6,383 nt of DNA, taken from the NCBI GenBank assembly GCA_007118525.1, contig SKRK01000337.1, positions 1-6,383 on the forward strand, read 5' to 3'. Position numbers and translations under genes: made by a program. The notes under the pieces were generated by a model. That model ran no database searches. It was not told the origin of the DNA and saw only the letters and a program-made list of their open reading frames with translations. Positions 1-6,348 of the stretch are shown here, piece after piece. Positions within the stretch are counted from its first letter, which is position 1; each line of letters begins with the position of its first letter. The DNA is from Balneolaceae bacterium (GTDB lineage Bacteria; Bacteroidota; Rhodothermia; Balneolales; Balneolaceae).

Positions 1-102
1 CCAGTGCTGTTGGGAAATCATATAGATAACACCCGATAATACAAGAAGAATTGCAAAAAGAATGCCTACAGTTATCCCTGTTGCCTTTAAAACTTTTTTC
101 AT
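1..102 (-). CDS. N-terminus of a membrane-anchored or exported protein, cut by the window edge
   Basis: Reading leftwards from the ATG at 102, 34 codons stay open to the window edge. The peptide begins MKKVLKATGITVGILFAILL and continues through a hydrophobic stretch to about residue 29, then MISQQHW. Two lysines followed by about 20 apolar residues indicate an N-terminal membrane anchor or uncleaved signal peptide, with the rest probably outside the cytoplasm. No lipobox or clear signal peptidase site is visible. An in-frame TAA on the minus strand at 106-108 lies just upstream of the ATG, so this is the earliest possible start. Only a weak purine stretch (GGGA, about 6 nt upstream of the ATG) could act as a ribosome binding site. 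The function cannot be told from this fragment. Confidence 0.7.
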   Translation of the reverse strand, partial: MKKVLKATGITVGILFAILLVLSGVIYMISQQHW

Positions 103-431
103 TTTTTATCCCAATTAGATTCAGATTAGCCTAATTGAAAGCCGTTCACTACGATTCCACCAAACCCCTTACACCTTTTTTTTAGTGGGTACTCTATCTT
201 CAACTTTCGATGATAATTTTATCAATAATTTTCACAATTGAAAATAGTTGGAAATAAAACCGTTTAAGAAATTATTTAAATATAACTTATCGAAGCAGCA
301 TAGTGGACGCATTCGGCTAACGAGTTATGCCAAAGAAGGCCTGCTATAAGTTATGGATATCAAATCAGATAGAAAGAGGGTCACTGATTTTATAAACAAC
401 AAATGAATAGGTAAGACTAAAATAATCTCTC
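103..431. other. 329-bp AT-rich intergenic region with several inverted repeats
   Basis: No convincing gene lies here; the longest plus-strand frames I read, starting near 210 and at 327, are only 15 and 22 codons. The gap separates two minus-strand genes, so it should hold the 3' end of the lipoprotein transcript and possibly a promoter for the gene at the left edge. Four dyads are visible: TGATAA-TT-TTATCA at 211-224; a 7-bp hairpin ATTTTCA-CAAT-TGAAAAT at 228-245; a 9-bp pair at 282-290/346-354; and a 9-bp pair at 403-411/431-439. A run of T lies near 177-183. I found no promoter match good enough to call, either sigma-70 or the Bacteroidota TAnnTTTG type. Confidence 0.6.
282..354. repeat. 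9-bp inverted repeat enclosing a partly self-complementary core
   Basis: The arms ATAACTTAT (282-290) and ATAAGTTAT (346-354) are exact reverse complements. Inside them GCAG (295-298) can pair with CTGC (341-344) after a short asymmetric bulge. Alternative inner pairings exist: CGAAGC (291-296) with GCATTCG (309-315), bulging one A; and GGCTAAC (315-321, with its first G shared) facing GTTATGCC (324-331). TATAAC at the left and GTTATGC or GTTATGG at the right recall the outer simple sites of integron attC elements. The consensus RYYYAAC/GTTRRRY is not matched exactly and the L-box pairing is poor, so only the structure is called. It may equally be an RNA hairpin downstream of the lipoprotein gene. 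Confidence 0.4.
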
Positions 432-439
432 CTATTCAT
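403..439 (-). terminator. Perfect 9-bp inverted repeat over the lipoprotein stop codon, possible terminator
   Basis: ATGAATAGG (403-411) and CCTATTCAT (431-439) are exact reverse complements around a 19-nt loop. On the minus strand the first arm contains the lipoprotein stop codon (TAG, 434-432), and the second arm is followed by a T-rich but interrupted tract (TTGTTGTTTAT). The stem is AT-rich, the loop long and the U-tract imperfect, so this is not a canonical intrinsic terminator. It may instead stabilise the 3' end of the mRNA. That the repeat exists is certain; its role as a terminator is inferred. Confidence 0.4.
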
Positions 440-1058
440 ATCCCCAGGGAGCGGGAGGTGCTTCAACCGGAGTGCTTATATCAAACTCCATTCGGATGGA
501 ATGTCCATGCTTGGGCCAGTGTACGCCATACGCAAACGTCTGCTCATCCATAATATCCAGAAACCAAAAGTTATCAAATCGATCGGGCAGAATTTCGGCG
601 GTATGCTCATCTGCTTCAAAAATCTGCCTGCGCTCTAAACCGGGTGCCGGTGCGTAACCTCCATATTGGGTTATCTCCTCTTCAGTTCCATCCGGGTTTC
701 GGTGATCATGTTTTAGCCGAAGTGTTCCATCCACCTTGGTGAGCATTAGATTCCTGGAGTGATTGTCATCAATGTGAAGTGATATGTGAGTTAAGGTATC
801 GGTACAATTTCTGACATGGATTCTAATTTGATCTGCATCAAAAGTTTGATAGAAGGGAGTTGCATCGGCAAGTTTACCCCGATAGGCATTTCCACAATGA
901 GCCTGGATGTTGTCCCAAAAAGCAAGCTGCTCCGGAGCTAACGACTCTTGCGGGTTATGCTCGGATGAACGTTCCTGTTGTTCTGCATCGGTACATGCTG
1001 AAAAGAGTGTAAACAATATGGCAATAGTGAGCAGATTTGTGAAGTAAGAACGATTCAT
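432..1058 (-). CDS. Conserved lipoprotein of unknown function
   Basis: This 208-residue protein starts with a lipoprotein signal peptide: a short N-terminus with Arg3, an apolar stretch at 9-19 and the lipobox FSAC with Cys22. After cleavage the lipidated Cys22 would anchor it in the cell envelope. A polar linker (about 23-43) precedes the folded part. Cys55 (HCGNAY) and Cys85 (RNCTD) could form a disulfide. A dense block at 117-134 contains HDHRNPDGT and TQYGG, and the protein ends in a proline-rich tail with APPAPWGYE. From memory, secreted proteins from Bacteroidota and Proteobacteria share the pattern of an early CG, a central DHR-x-x-DGT...TQYGG block and a PPAPWG end; I know of no assigned function and could not search. 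The ATG has no good Shine-Dalgarno sequence. It lies 103 bp downstream of glgC and may or may not share its transcript. Confidence 0.85.
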   Translation of the reverse strand: MNRSYFTNLLTIAILFTLFSACTDAEQQERSSEHNPQESLAPEQLAFWDNIQAHCGNAYRGKLADATPFYQTFDADQIRIHVRNCTDTLTHISLHIDDNHSRNLMLTKVDGTLRLKHDHRNPDGTEEEITQYGGYAPAPGLERRQIFEADEHTAEILPDRFDNFWFLDIMDEQTFAYGVHWPKHGHSIRMEFDISTPVEAPPAPWGYE

Positions 1059-1088
1059 AATTGCTTTGATTGATAGGATTATTGAATG

Positions 1089-1121
1089 AGGCCATTAGCC
1101 TGTCGGGCATACTAAAGCCCG
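1089..1121. other. Two short stem-loops between glgC and the lipoprotein gene
   Basis: AGGC (1089-1092) can pair with GCCT (1098-1101) over a 5-nt loop, and CGGGC (1104-1108) with GCCCG (1117-1121) over an 8-nt loop. They lie downstream of glgC on the minus strand. Neither is followed by a T-tract on that strand, so intrinsic termination is doubtful. They could be a weak attenuating or processing structure, or chance pairing. Confidence 0.25.
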
Positions 1122-1161
1122 GTGGAATTAATTAAATCTGTTCTGTTTTCATTTTATCATG

Positions 1162-2433
1162 TTAAATGCTGTATCCATCAGGAACGATAGTTCCTTTTTG
1201 AACCACTACAATTCCATCAACGACAGAGTGATGTTCATACTTTCCGTCTTCCAGGTGCGATCCACCCACGATTCGGACGTCATTGCCAATTCTTACATTT
1301 CTGTCAATAATTGCCTGGCTTATGAAGCATCGCTGGCCTATACCCATCAAAGGAGTATCGTTTGTATGGTTGTTCAACTCGGCATCTGTGGCAAAATGAT
1401 CATTACCCATTACAATGGACGACTCAATAGTAGTCCCTTTCCCGATTCGAGAGCGGATACCAATAACCGAACGCTCAATCCTGCTGGCTTCAATAATACA
1501 CCCCTCCGCTATCAATACATGCTGAAGAGACGTTCCTGTAAGCTTGGAAGCCGGCAGCAATCGGGCACGGGTGTATATGAGGCGCTCATTATCGTATAGA
1601 TTAAATGCCGGAACGGTTTCGGTCAGATCCAAATTGGCTTCAAAAAATGATTTGATCGTACCTATATCGGTCCAATAACCACTAAATGGATAGCTGATTA
1701 CTTTTGCCCCACCTTCTATTGCCTTTGGAATAATCTCCTTACCAAAATCGGTCGCACCAGGATTATTATCAAAAAGATTGATCAAGTCATTTTTATTAAA
1801 TACATAGATTCCCATAGAAGCCAGGTATACTCTGCCCTGAGCCTTCATCTCATCCGATGTTTCCGATTCCCATTTAGAGAGCTCTTCAGCCGGAGGTTTC
1901 TCTACAAAACTCTCGATTTCGGCTTTATTATTGGTTTTCATGATTCCAAAGTCCGATGCATCTTCTGCATTTACCGGGATGGTGGCTACCGTTAAATTTG
2001 CATCAGCAGCTTTATGTTTTTCAAGCAACTTTTCATAATCCATCTGATAGAGCTGATCTCCGGATAGAACCAATACATAATCATATTCATAATTGGCCAT
2101 GTGATGGATAGACTGACGAACAGCATCGGCGGTACCCTGGAACCAGTTACTGCTTTTTGGAGTCTGCTCTGCAGCCAAAATATCTACAAAGCCATATGAA
2201 AAGAGATCAAAGTTGTATGTGTTCTTGATATGCCGGTTTAACGAAGCAGAGTTAAATTGAGTGAGAACAAAGATTTTTCGAATACCTGAATTCAGACAGT
2301 TGGAAATTGGAATATCTACCAGCCTGTATTTACCGGCAATAGGAACGGCCGGCTTGCTGCGATGTCGTGTTAATGGATCAAGACGTGTTCCCCTGCCCCC
2401 TCCTAATATAATTGCAATAGTTTTATCGTTCAT
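1162..2433 (-). CDS. glgC: Glucose-1-phosphate adenylyltransferase (ADP-glucose pyrophosphorylase)
   Basis: This cytoplasmic enzyme makes ADP-glucose and pyrophosphate from ATP and glucose-1-phosphate, the committed and regulated step of bacterial glycogen synthesis. The 423 residues match the usual family length. The N-terminal nucleotidyltransferase domain (about 5-270) carries GGGRGTRL at 11-18, WFQGTADAVRQ at 97-107, SGDQLYQMDY at 124-133 with the likely catalytic Asp126, FVEKP at 176-180 with Lys179 for the sugar phosphate, SMGIYVFN at 207-213 and YWTDIGT at 253-259. The C-terminal part (about 290-423) shows the hexapeptide-like pattern of a left-handed beta-helix. The stretches KPAVPIAGKYRL and TQFNSASLNRHI, and the tail VVVQKGTIVPDG, resemble cyanobacterial and plant enzymes more than the E. 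coli one. The start is fixed by an AGGAG 6 nt upstream and an in-frame stop at 2437-2439. It lies 12 bp after glgA. Confidence 0.97.
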   Translation of the reverse strand: MNDKTIAIILGGGRGTRLDPLTRHRSKPAVPIAGKYRLVDIPISNCLNSGIRKIFVLTQFNSASLNRHIKNTYNFDLFSYGFVDILAAEQTPKSSNWFQGTADAVRQSIHHMANYEYDYVLVLSGDQLYQMDYEKLLEKHKAADANLTVATIPVNAEDASDFGIMKTNNKAEIESFVEKPPAEELSKWESETSDEMKAQGRVYLASMGIYVFNKNDLINLFDNNPGATDFGKEIIPKAIEGGAKVISYPFSGYWTDIGTIKSFFEANLDLTETVPAFNLYDNERLIYTRARLLPASKLTGTSLQHVLIAEGCIIEASRIERSVIGIRSRIGKGTTIESSIVMGNDHFATDAELNNHTNDTPLMGIGQRCFISQAIIDRNVRIGNDVRIVGGSHLEDGKYEHHSVVDGIVVVQKGTIVPDGYSI

Positions 2434-2439
2434 TATTTA

Positions 2440-2444
2440 CTCCT
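2440..2444 (-). promoter_or_regulatory. Strong ribosome binding site of glgC
   Basis: AGGAG on the minus strand ends 6 nt before the glgC ATG and lies within the 12-bp gap after the glgA stop codon. Together with the in-frame TAA at 2437-2439 it settles the start and suggests re-initiation by ribosomes finishing glgA. Confidence 0.85.
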
Positions 2445-2445
2445 C

Positions 2446-3882
2446 TTAAATTATTAATGACTTGTATAAAGAAACGTATTTTTTTGTTGCGCTTTCCCAG
2501 GAAAAGTCCATATTCATAATTCTCTTTCTGTTCTTATTAAATAACTGCTTTTTGTTGAACAAATCCACTGCTCGTTTAATAGAATCAACTGCTTCATCAA
2601 TATCAAACTCTTCAAATACCAGTCCATAACCGTCTTTTTTTGAAATGTCAAGAACCGTATCGGCTAAGCCGCCTGTCTTCCTTACCACAGGAATTGTACC
2701 GTATCGCATTGAGTAGAGCTGGTTAAGACCGCATGGTTCCACCCGAGAGGGCATCAGTAAATAGTCACTGCCGGCGTATACCCGGTGTGCCAACTCCTCA
2801 TTATACTCAAGTCGAGTATCAAAATATCCAACAAATTCTCCCTGCAATGTTTTAAATAGTGTATGCAGTGCCGGGTCTCCTGTGCCCAAAACAAAAAATG
2901 AAGCATCTACATTCTGTTCTTTACAAGATGTAATAAGTTCCGGCAGTATGTCGGCTCCCTTCTCGCGAACCAAGCGGCCAATAAACGAAAAGAGCGGTCG
3001 CGAAGAGTCCAGATTAAACGTATCACAAAGAGATGACTTGTTCTTCTTTTTGCCGGTTTTAAAATTTTTGATTGAGAAATTATGCTCAAGATATGGGTCA
3101 GATTCAGGGTCCCATACCTCTGAATCAATCCCATTCAGAATCCCTGCTGTTTTATCTTTTTCGTGGCGAAGCAATAACTCCAGCCCATGGCAATTTTCCA
3201 TTAATTCATCGAGATAACCCTCCGAAACAGTGGTAACTTTCCATGCACTTTTTATCCCTGCTGCCAAAGAGTTCAGGGATCCGTTCCAGTCGAGCATGCC
3301 AATTTTTTCATAATTAAATGCAGGCAGTAACGAGTAACTATCCCGATTGTATAGTCCTTGATACTCTCCGTTATGAATGGTCAATACAGTGGGTATGTTT
3401 CGGAATTTTTCATAACGAAAGCAATAGCTGGTCATAAAAGGAACCAGTGCCGTGTGATGATCATGGCAGTGAATAATATCCGGACGCGCTTTTTGATGGG
3501 CCAACCACTCGAGCGATGCGATCTGAAAACTGAAAAAGCGTTCTTTTTCATCCCAATATGGATGTCCCGACCACGGATCGATATAGACACCCGGCCTGTC
3601 GAAACGGCCAGGTATATCGATCAACATAAGCTCAAAACCGAGCTTGGGTTTTATAACCTTATGAACCCGAAAGGAAAAAGAATCTGCACCAAACGGTGCC
3701 CTGCCCTCATATAAAATTTCCGTATCTGCCTTTTTCAACCAGTTGTTGTGGTAAAAAGGAAGAATAACAGATGACTTATTTCCCAGTTTATTCAAGTACT
3801 TTGGAAGCGCACCGACAACATCTCCAAGGCCTCCCGATTTAGCGGCAGGATAACACTCTGAGGTAATATGAACAATGTTCAT
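2446..3882 (-). CDS. glgA: Glycogen synthase, ADP-glucose type (GT5)
   Basis: This enzyme transfers glucose from ADP-glucose to the non-reducing end of alpha-1,4-glucan chains in the cytoplasm. It is a full-length (478 aa) GT-B fold glycosyltransferase of family GT5. The N-terminal Rossmann-like half has KSGGLGD with Lys15, which binds the ADP-glucose diphosphate, then HCHDHH at 138-143 (the likely counterpart of the E. coli HAHDWH segment) and HNGEYQG at 170-176. The linker and C-terminal half have FIGRLVREKG with Arg303 and Lys308, PSRVEPCGLNQL with Glu382, and TGGLADTV at 403-410. All expected active-site residues are present. The ATG is fixed by a TAG codon immediately upstream in frame; no Shine-Dalgarno sequence precedes it. 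It is the first gene of the glgA-glgC pair, and its promoter should lie in the divergent gap at 3883-4116. Confidence 0.97.
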   Translation of the reverse strand: MNIVHITSECYPAAKSGGLGDVVGALPKYLNKLGNKSSVILPFYHNNWLKKADTEILYEGRAPFGADSFSFRVHKVIKPKLGFELMLIDIPGRFDRPGVYIDPWSGHPYWDEKERFFSFQIASLEWLAHQKARPDIIHCHDHHTALVPFMTSYCFRYEKFRNIPTVLTIHNGEYQGLYNRDSYSLLPAFNYEKIGMLDWNGSLNSLAAGIKSAWKVTTVSEGYLDELMENCHGLELLLRHEKDKTAGILNGIDSEVWDPESDPYLEHNFSIKNFKTGKKKNKSSLCDTFNLDSSRPLFSFIGRLVREKGADILPELITSCKEQNVDASFFVLGTGDPALHTLFKTLQGEFVGYFDTRLEYNEELAHRVYAGSDYLLMPSRVEPCGLNQLYSMRYGTIPVVRKTGGLADTVLDISKKDGYGLVFEEFDIDEAVDSIKRAVDLFNKKQLFNKNRKRIMNMDFSWESATKKYVSLYKSLII

Positions 3883-4116
3883 CTAATTTATTTGTAACTT
3901 TTAAGATTGCTGACCGTAATTTACCCATTAATTGGCCTTAAGTAAGTAAAAGTAACTTTCATCTGCAATTAACAATCGGGATAAATTTCGGCCTGTTTCT
4001 AAATTATGTAAAAATATTTTTTAAGGATGATTTATTTAATCCGCAGAAGTTTTATACTGTGTGATTGATTCTTAAAATCAAATAGAATTAAACGGTTATA
4101 TAACGCAACTTAATTC
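3883..4116. promoter_or_regulatory. Divergent AT-rich promoter region between glgA and the ABC transporter
   Basis: This 234-bp gap must supply promoters for glgA (leftward) and the transporter genes (rightward). Visible elements are two copies of GTAACTTT in direct orientation (3894-3901 and 3952-3959), the near-palindrome GTAATTTAC at 3916-3924, repeated GTAA units at 3940-3955, a 6-bp palindrome at 4065-4081, and the -10-like sequences TATACT (4053-4058) and TATAAC (4099-4104). Neither -10-like sequence has a well-spaced -35, and no clear TAnnTTTG element was found. The promoter role follows from the divergent gene arrangement; no transcription start can be assigned. Confidence 0.5.
4065..4081. 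promoter_or_regulatory. Palindrome TTGATT-N5-AATCAA, possible operator
   Basis: Two exact 6-bp reverse-complement arms (4065-4070 and 4076-4081) flank a 5-nt centre, 35 bp before the ABC ATPase start. A site of this size and position would suit a dimeric regulator such as a TetR, MarR or GntR protein. No regulator gene lies in the window, and AT-rich dyads of this length arise readily by chance. Confidence 0.25.
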
Positions 4117-5040
4117 ATGAAAACCATTACTGTAAGCCACGTAAGCAAGACTTTTGGCAAAACACAAGCGGTCCGTGACGTGTCGTTTGAAGTTGAAAAA
4201 GGGAGAATCTTCGGGCTTTTGGGGCCAAATGGCGCCGGAAAAACAACCACCATTCGGATGATTAACTATATCATTCCACAGGATGAGGGAGAGATTATTA
4301 TTAATGGAGAAAAAGTAAGTCCAAAAACCCAGAAAATGATCGGTTACATGCCCGAAGAGCGGGGTTTGTACAAAAAGATGAAGGTGGGCGAACAGTTAAT
4401 GTACCTGGCACAGTTGAAGGGATTAAAAGCATCGGATGCAAGGGAGAAGATCAAGTATTGGCTGAACCGATTTAACGCATACGACTGGCACTCTAAAACC
4501 GTTGGTGAACTCTCAAAAGGAATGAGCCAGAAAATTCAATTTATTGCGACAATTGTTCACGATCCCGGTATTTATATATTTGATGAACCTTTTAGCGGGC
4601 TCGATCCAATTAACAGTGAACTATTGAAAGAGATTATCATTGAACTGAAAGGGAGCGGTAAAACGATTCTCTTTTCTACCCATCGAATGGAACAGGTTGA
4701 ACAGATGTGTGATGATATCTGTCTTTTTAACAACGGTAAAGTTGTTTTGACCGGTAATCTGCGACAGATCAAAAAAGATTTTGGAAAGAATACCGTTCTG
4801 ATCGAATTCCAGGGAGACGGTAGTTTTCTGGACACGCTTGAAGAAGTGCGTATCAATAACAGGTCGACCAATTTTGCGGAAATACGAATTCTGAACGGGT
4901 TGGATTCTCAGGAGATTCTCAGAAGAGCGATGGAACATTCAGAAATTCACAAATTCCAGCTTGTAGAACCCTCATTAAATGAAATTTTCATCTCTACGGT
5001 GGGCGAAGACAATATCAAAAACCAGGAGCTTTTAAAATGA
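4117..5040 (+). CDS. ABC exporter ATP-binding protein, NatA type
   Basis: This 307-residue ATPase powers export through the permease encoded next to it. The nucleotide-binding domain (about 1-215) has all core motifs: Walker A GPNGAGKT (36-43), the signature LSKGMSQKIQ (132-141, a common variant of LSGGQ in this subfamily), Walker B IYIFDEPF (152-159) with catalytic Glu157, D-loop SGLDP (160-164) and the switch His189 in STHRM. Where most ABC proteins carry the Q-loop glutamine it reads GYMPEERGLY (76-85), typical of NatA-like ATPases as I recall them. Residues about 220-300 form the C-terminal extension seen in that group (DUF4162-like). The start is certain because an in-frame TAA lies two codons upstream at 4111-4113; no Shine-Dalgarno sequence is visible. 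NatA of Bacillus exports Na+, but substrates vary widely and cannot be inferred here. Confidence 0.93.
   Translation: MKTITVSHVSKTFGKTQAVRDVSFEVEKGRIFGLLGPNGAGKTTTIRMINYIIPQDEGEIIINGEKVSPKTQKMIGYMPEERGLYKKMKVGEQLMYLAQLKGLKASDAREKIKYWLNRFNAYDWHSKTVGELSKGMSQKIQFIATIVHDPGIYIFDEPFSGLDPINSELLKEIIIELKGSGKTILFSTHRMEQVEQMCDDICLFNNGKVVLTGNLRQIKKDFGKNTVLIEFQGDGSFLDTLEEVRINNRSTNFAEIRILNGLDSQEILRRAMEHSEIHKFQLVEPSLNEIFISTVGEDNIKNQELLK
5024..5028 (+). promoter_or_regulatory. Ribosome binding site of the ABC permease, inside the ATPase gene
   Basis: AGGAG lies in the last codons of the ATPase gene, 8 nt before the permease ATG at 5037. With the ATGA overlap of stop and start it indicates translational coupling of the two subunits and fixes the permease start. 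Confidence 0.8.
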
Positions 5041-6329
5041 ACTGGAAGCAGGTCTATCTTGTACTAAAGCGGGAATATATAACACGAGTACGAAGTAAAG
5101 GGTTTATTTGGGCAACCATACTGGTACCTGTAGGCTTTGTAGCCTTTTTTGCCGTAATGGTTTTTGTTACGGTATGGGAGAGCGGAGAAACCTTTGAAAT
5201 TGGCGTCAAAGATGAAACCGGTCAAATTGCAGAGCCATTAAGGGATCTGAATGAAGAGAGATATGTAGATTATAGTGAGCTTTCTACCGATTCGCTCAGG
5301 ACACTGGTTCAGGAGAATGTTATTACCGGTTATATCATCTTCACAGAAGAGAATATTACAGAGGATAAAAATCTCGAACTGATCTACACCGGAAGTGGTG
5401 GCATACAGCTGCTTACATCGATCAGGTCGGATGTTCGTGAGGTAATCAGGCAGGAGCGCCTGCGACGAGCGGAAGTTTCTGAAGAGATACAAAATATTTA
5501 CGATGCCACAATAGGTCTCGATTCCCGCAGGCTTACACGCGAGGGTGAAGAGACTGATGATGAAACATTTTTCCTGTCTATTGTCGGAATGATATTGGGA
5601 TTGATCATCTTTGCGGCCATTTTCAGTTATGGCGGTTACGTAACCCGTGGGGTGATCGAGGAGAAAACCAACCGAATCATCGAGGTGATTGCCTCATCCG
5701 TTAAACCGATTGAGCTTTTAACCGGAAAAATGGCCGGTGTGGGCGCACTTGCCATCACCCAGTTCGGTATATGGATGGTAACCTTCTTTGGCCTTACAGC
5801 CATTGCAGGCCCCGTGGCTGCCACACTGATGGAACAGCAGACAGCAGGCATGGACGCCGACCTGGAGGCCGCACAGGCAGATCTGCCGGCATTTCTGGAT
5901 CTTCCTGCCCTGGAACCTTCGCTGATTTTCTACTTTATCGTCTTTTTCATTTTGGGCTACCTGCTCTACAGCTCTCTTTTTGCTGCAATTGGTTCTGCTG
6001 CAGATTCAGATACAGATGTTCAACAGCTGATGTTACCGGTTGGCTCACCGATATTTATCGCATATATCATCATGCTCCATACATGGCAAAGCCCCGACAG
6101 TACACTCTCTGTGGTGAGTTCCATCATCCCATTCTTCTCCCCGATTCTTATGGTAACGCGAATAGCCATAACCGATGTCCCCTTTTGGCAGATATGGCTC
6201 TCCATTCTATTGATGATCTTAGCTTTTGCAGGTACCATGTGGCTGAGTGCCAAGATTTACAAGGTGGGAATACTCAGCTATGGTAAAACTGCCGGTTTTA
6301 AAGACATCGCCAAGTGGATCAGGCAGTAA
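5037..6329 (+). CDS. ABC-2 type exporter permease, NatB type
   Basis: This 430-residue inner-membrane protein should pair with the adjacent ATPase as the channel subunit. The short cytoplasmic N-terminus (KREYITRVRSKGF) and first membrane segment (about 23-47) are followed by a soluble extracytoplasmic domain (about 48-177), then further segments near 178-200, 233-258, 296-320, 332-348 and 383-404, with a possible shorter one at 357-378. This layout fits the ABC-2 permease family (PF12698-like). The stretch EEKTNRIIEVIASSVKP (208-224) after the second segment is the conserved cytoplasmic coupling region of NatB-like permeases. The loop at 259-295 is rich in Ala and Asp, and its DNA is locally GC-rich. 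The gene overlaps the ATPase gene by 4 bp (ATGA) and has its own AGGAG. The exported substrate is unknown; Na+, peptides, lipids or drugs are all possible. Confidence 0.92.
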   Translation: MNWKQVYLVLKREYITRVRSKGFIWATILVPVGFVAFFAVMVFVTVWESGETFEIGVKDETGQIAEPLRDLNEERYVDYSELSTDSLRTLVQENVITGYIIFTEENITEDKNLELIYTGSGGIQLLTSIRSDVREVIRQERLRRAEVSEEIQNIYDATIGLDSRRLTREGEETDDETFFLSIVGMILGLIIFAAIFSYGGYVTRGVIEEKTNRIIEVIASSVKPIELLTGKMAGVGALAITQFGIWMVTFFGLTAIAGPVAATLMEQQTAGMDADLEAAQADLPAFLDLPALEPSLIFYFIVFFILGYLLYSSLFAAIGSAADSDTDVQQLMLPVGSPIFIAYIIMLHTWQSPDSTLSVVSSIIPFFSPILMVTRIAITDVPFWQIWLSILLMILAFAGTMWLSAKIYKVGILSYGKTAGFKDIAKWIRQ

Positions 6330-6348
6330 TGAAAACTCGCTTTTTGAA

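Noticed and set aside
327..395. 22-codon plus-strand frame MPKKACYKLWISNQIERG...
   Set aside because: It has no ribosome binding site, no family resemblance and a length expected by chance. It also overlaps the inverted repeat at 282-354.
1089..1121. Intrinsic terminator for glgC
   Set aside because: The two stems are only 4-5 bp, and no T-tract follows on the minus strand, so only stem-loops are reported.
1159..1599. 146-codon open frame on the plus strand
   Set aside because: It lies antisense inside glgC, whose minus-strand protein has full family motifs. The predicted peptide has no recognisable features.
2882..3217. 111-codon plus-strand frame antisense to glgA, and a similar 118-codon frame at 3358-3714
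   Set aside because: Both are shadows of the intact glgA coding sequence, with no start signals or recognisable domains.
4053..4104. Sigma-70 promoter for the ABC transporter with TATACT or TATAAC as -10
   Set aside because: No -35 hexamer at 16-18 bp spacing accompanies either one; TTGATT at 4065 is 28 bp from TATAAC. They are mentioned only as elements of the gap.
5771..6286. 171-codon open frame in another plus-strand reading frame
   Set aside because: It overlaps the permease gene, which has membrane segments and conserved motifs in its own frame. The alternative peptide is Cys/Arg-rich without pattern.
4117..6329. Naming the transporter natA/natB as a sodium exporter
   Set aside because: The family resemblance is clear, but ATPases and permeases of this type export many substrates and nothing in the sequence indicates Na+. 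Gene symbols were left blank.
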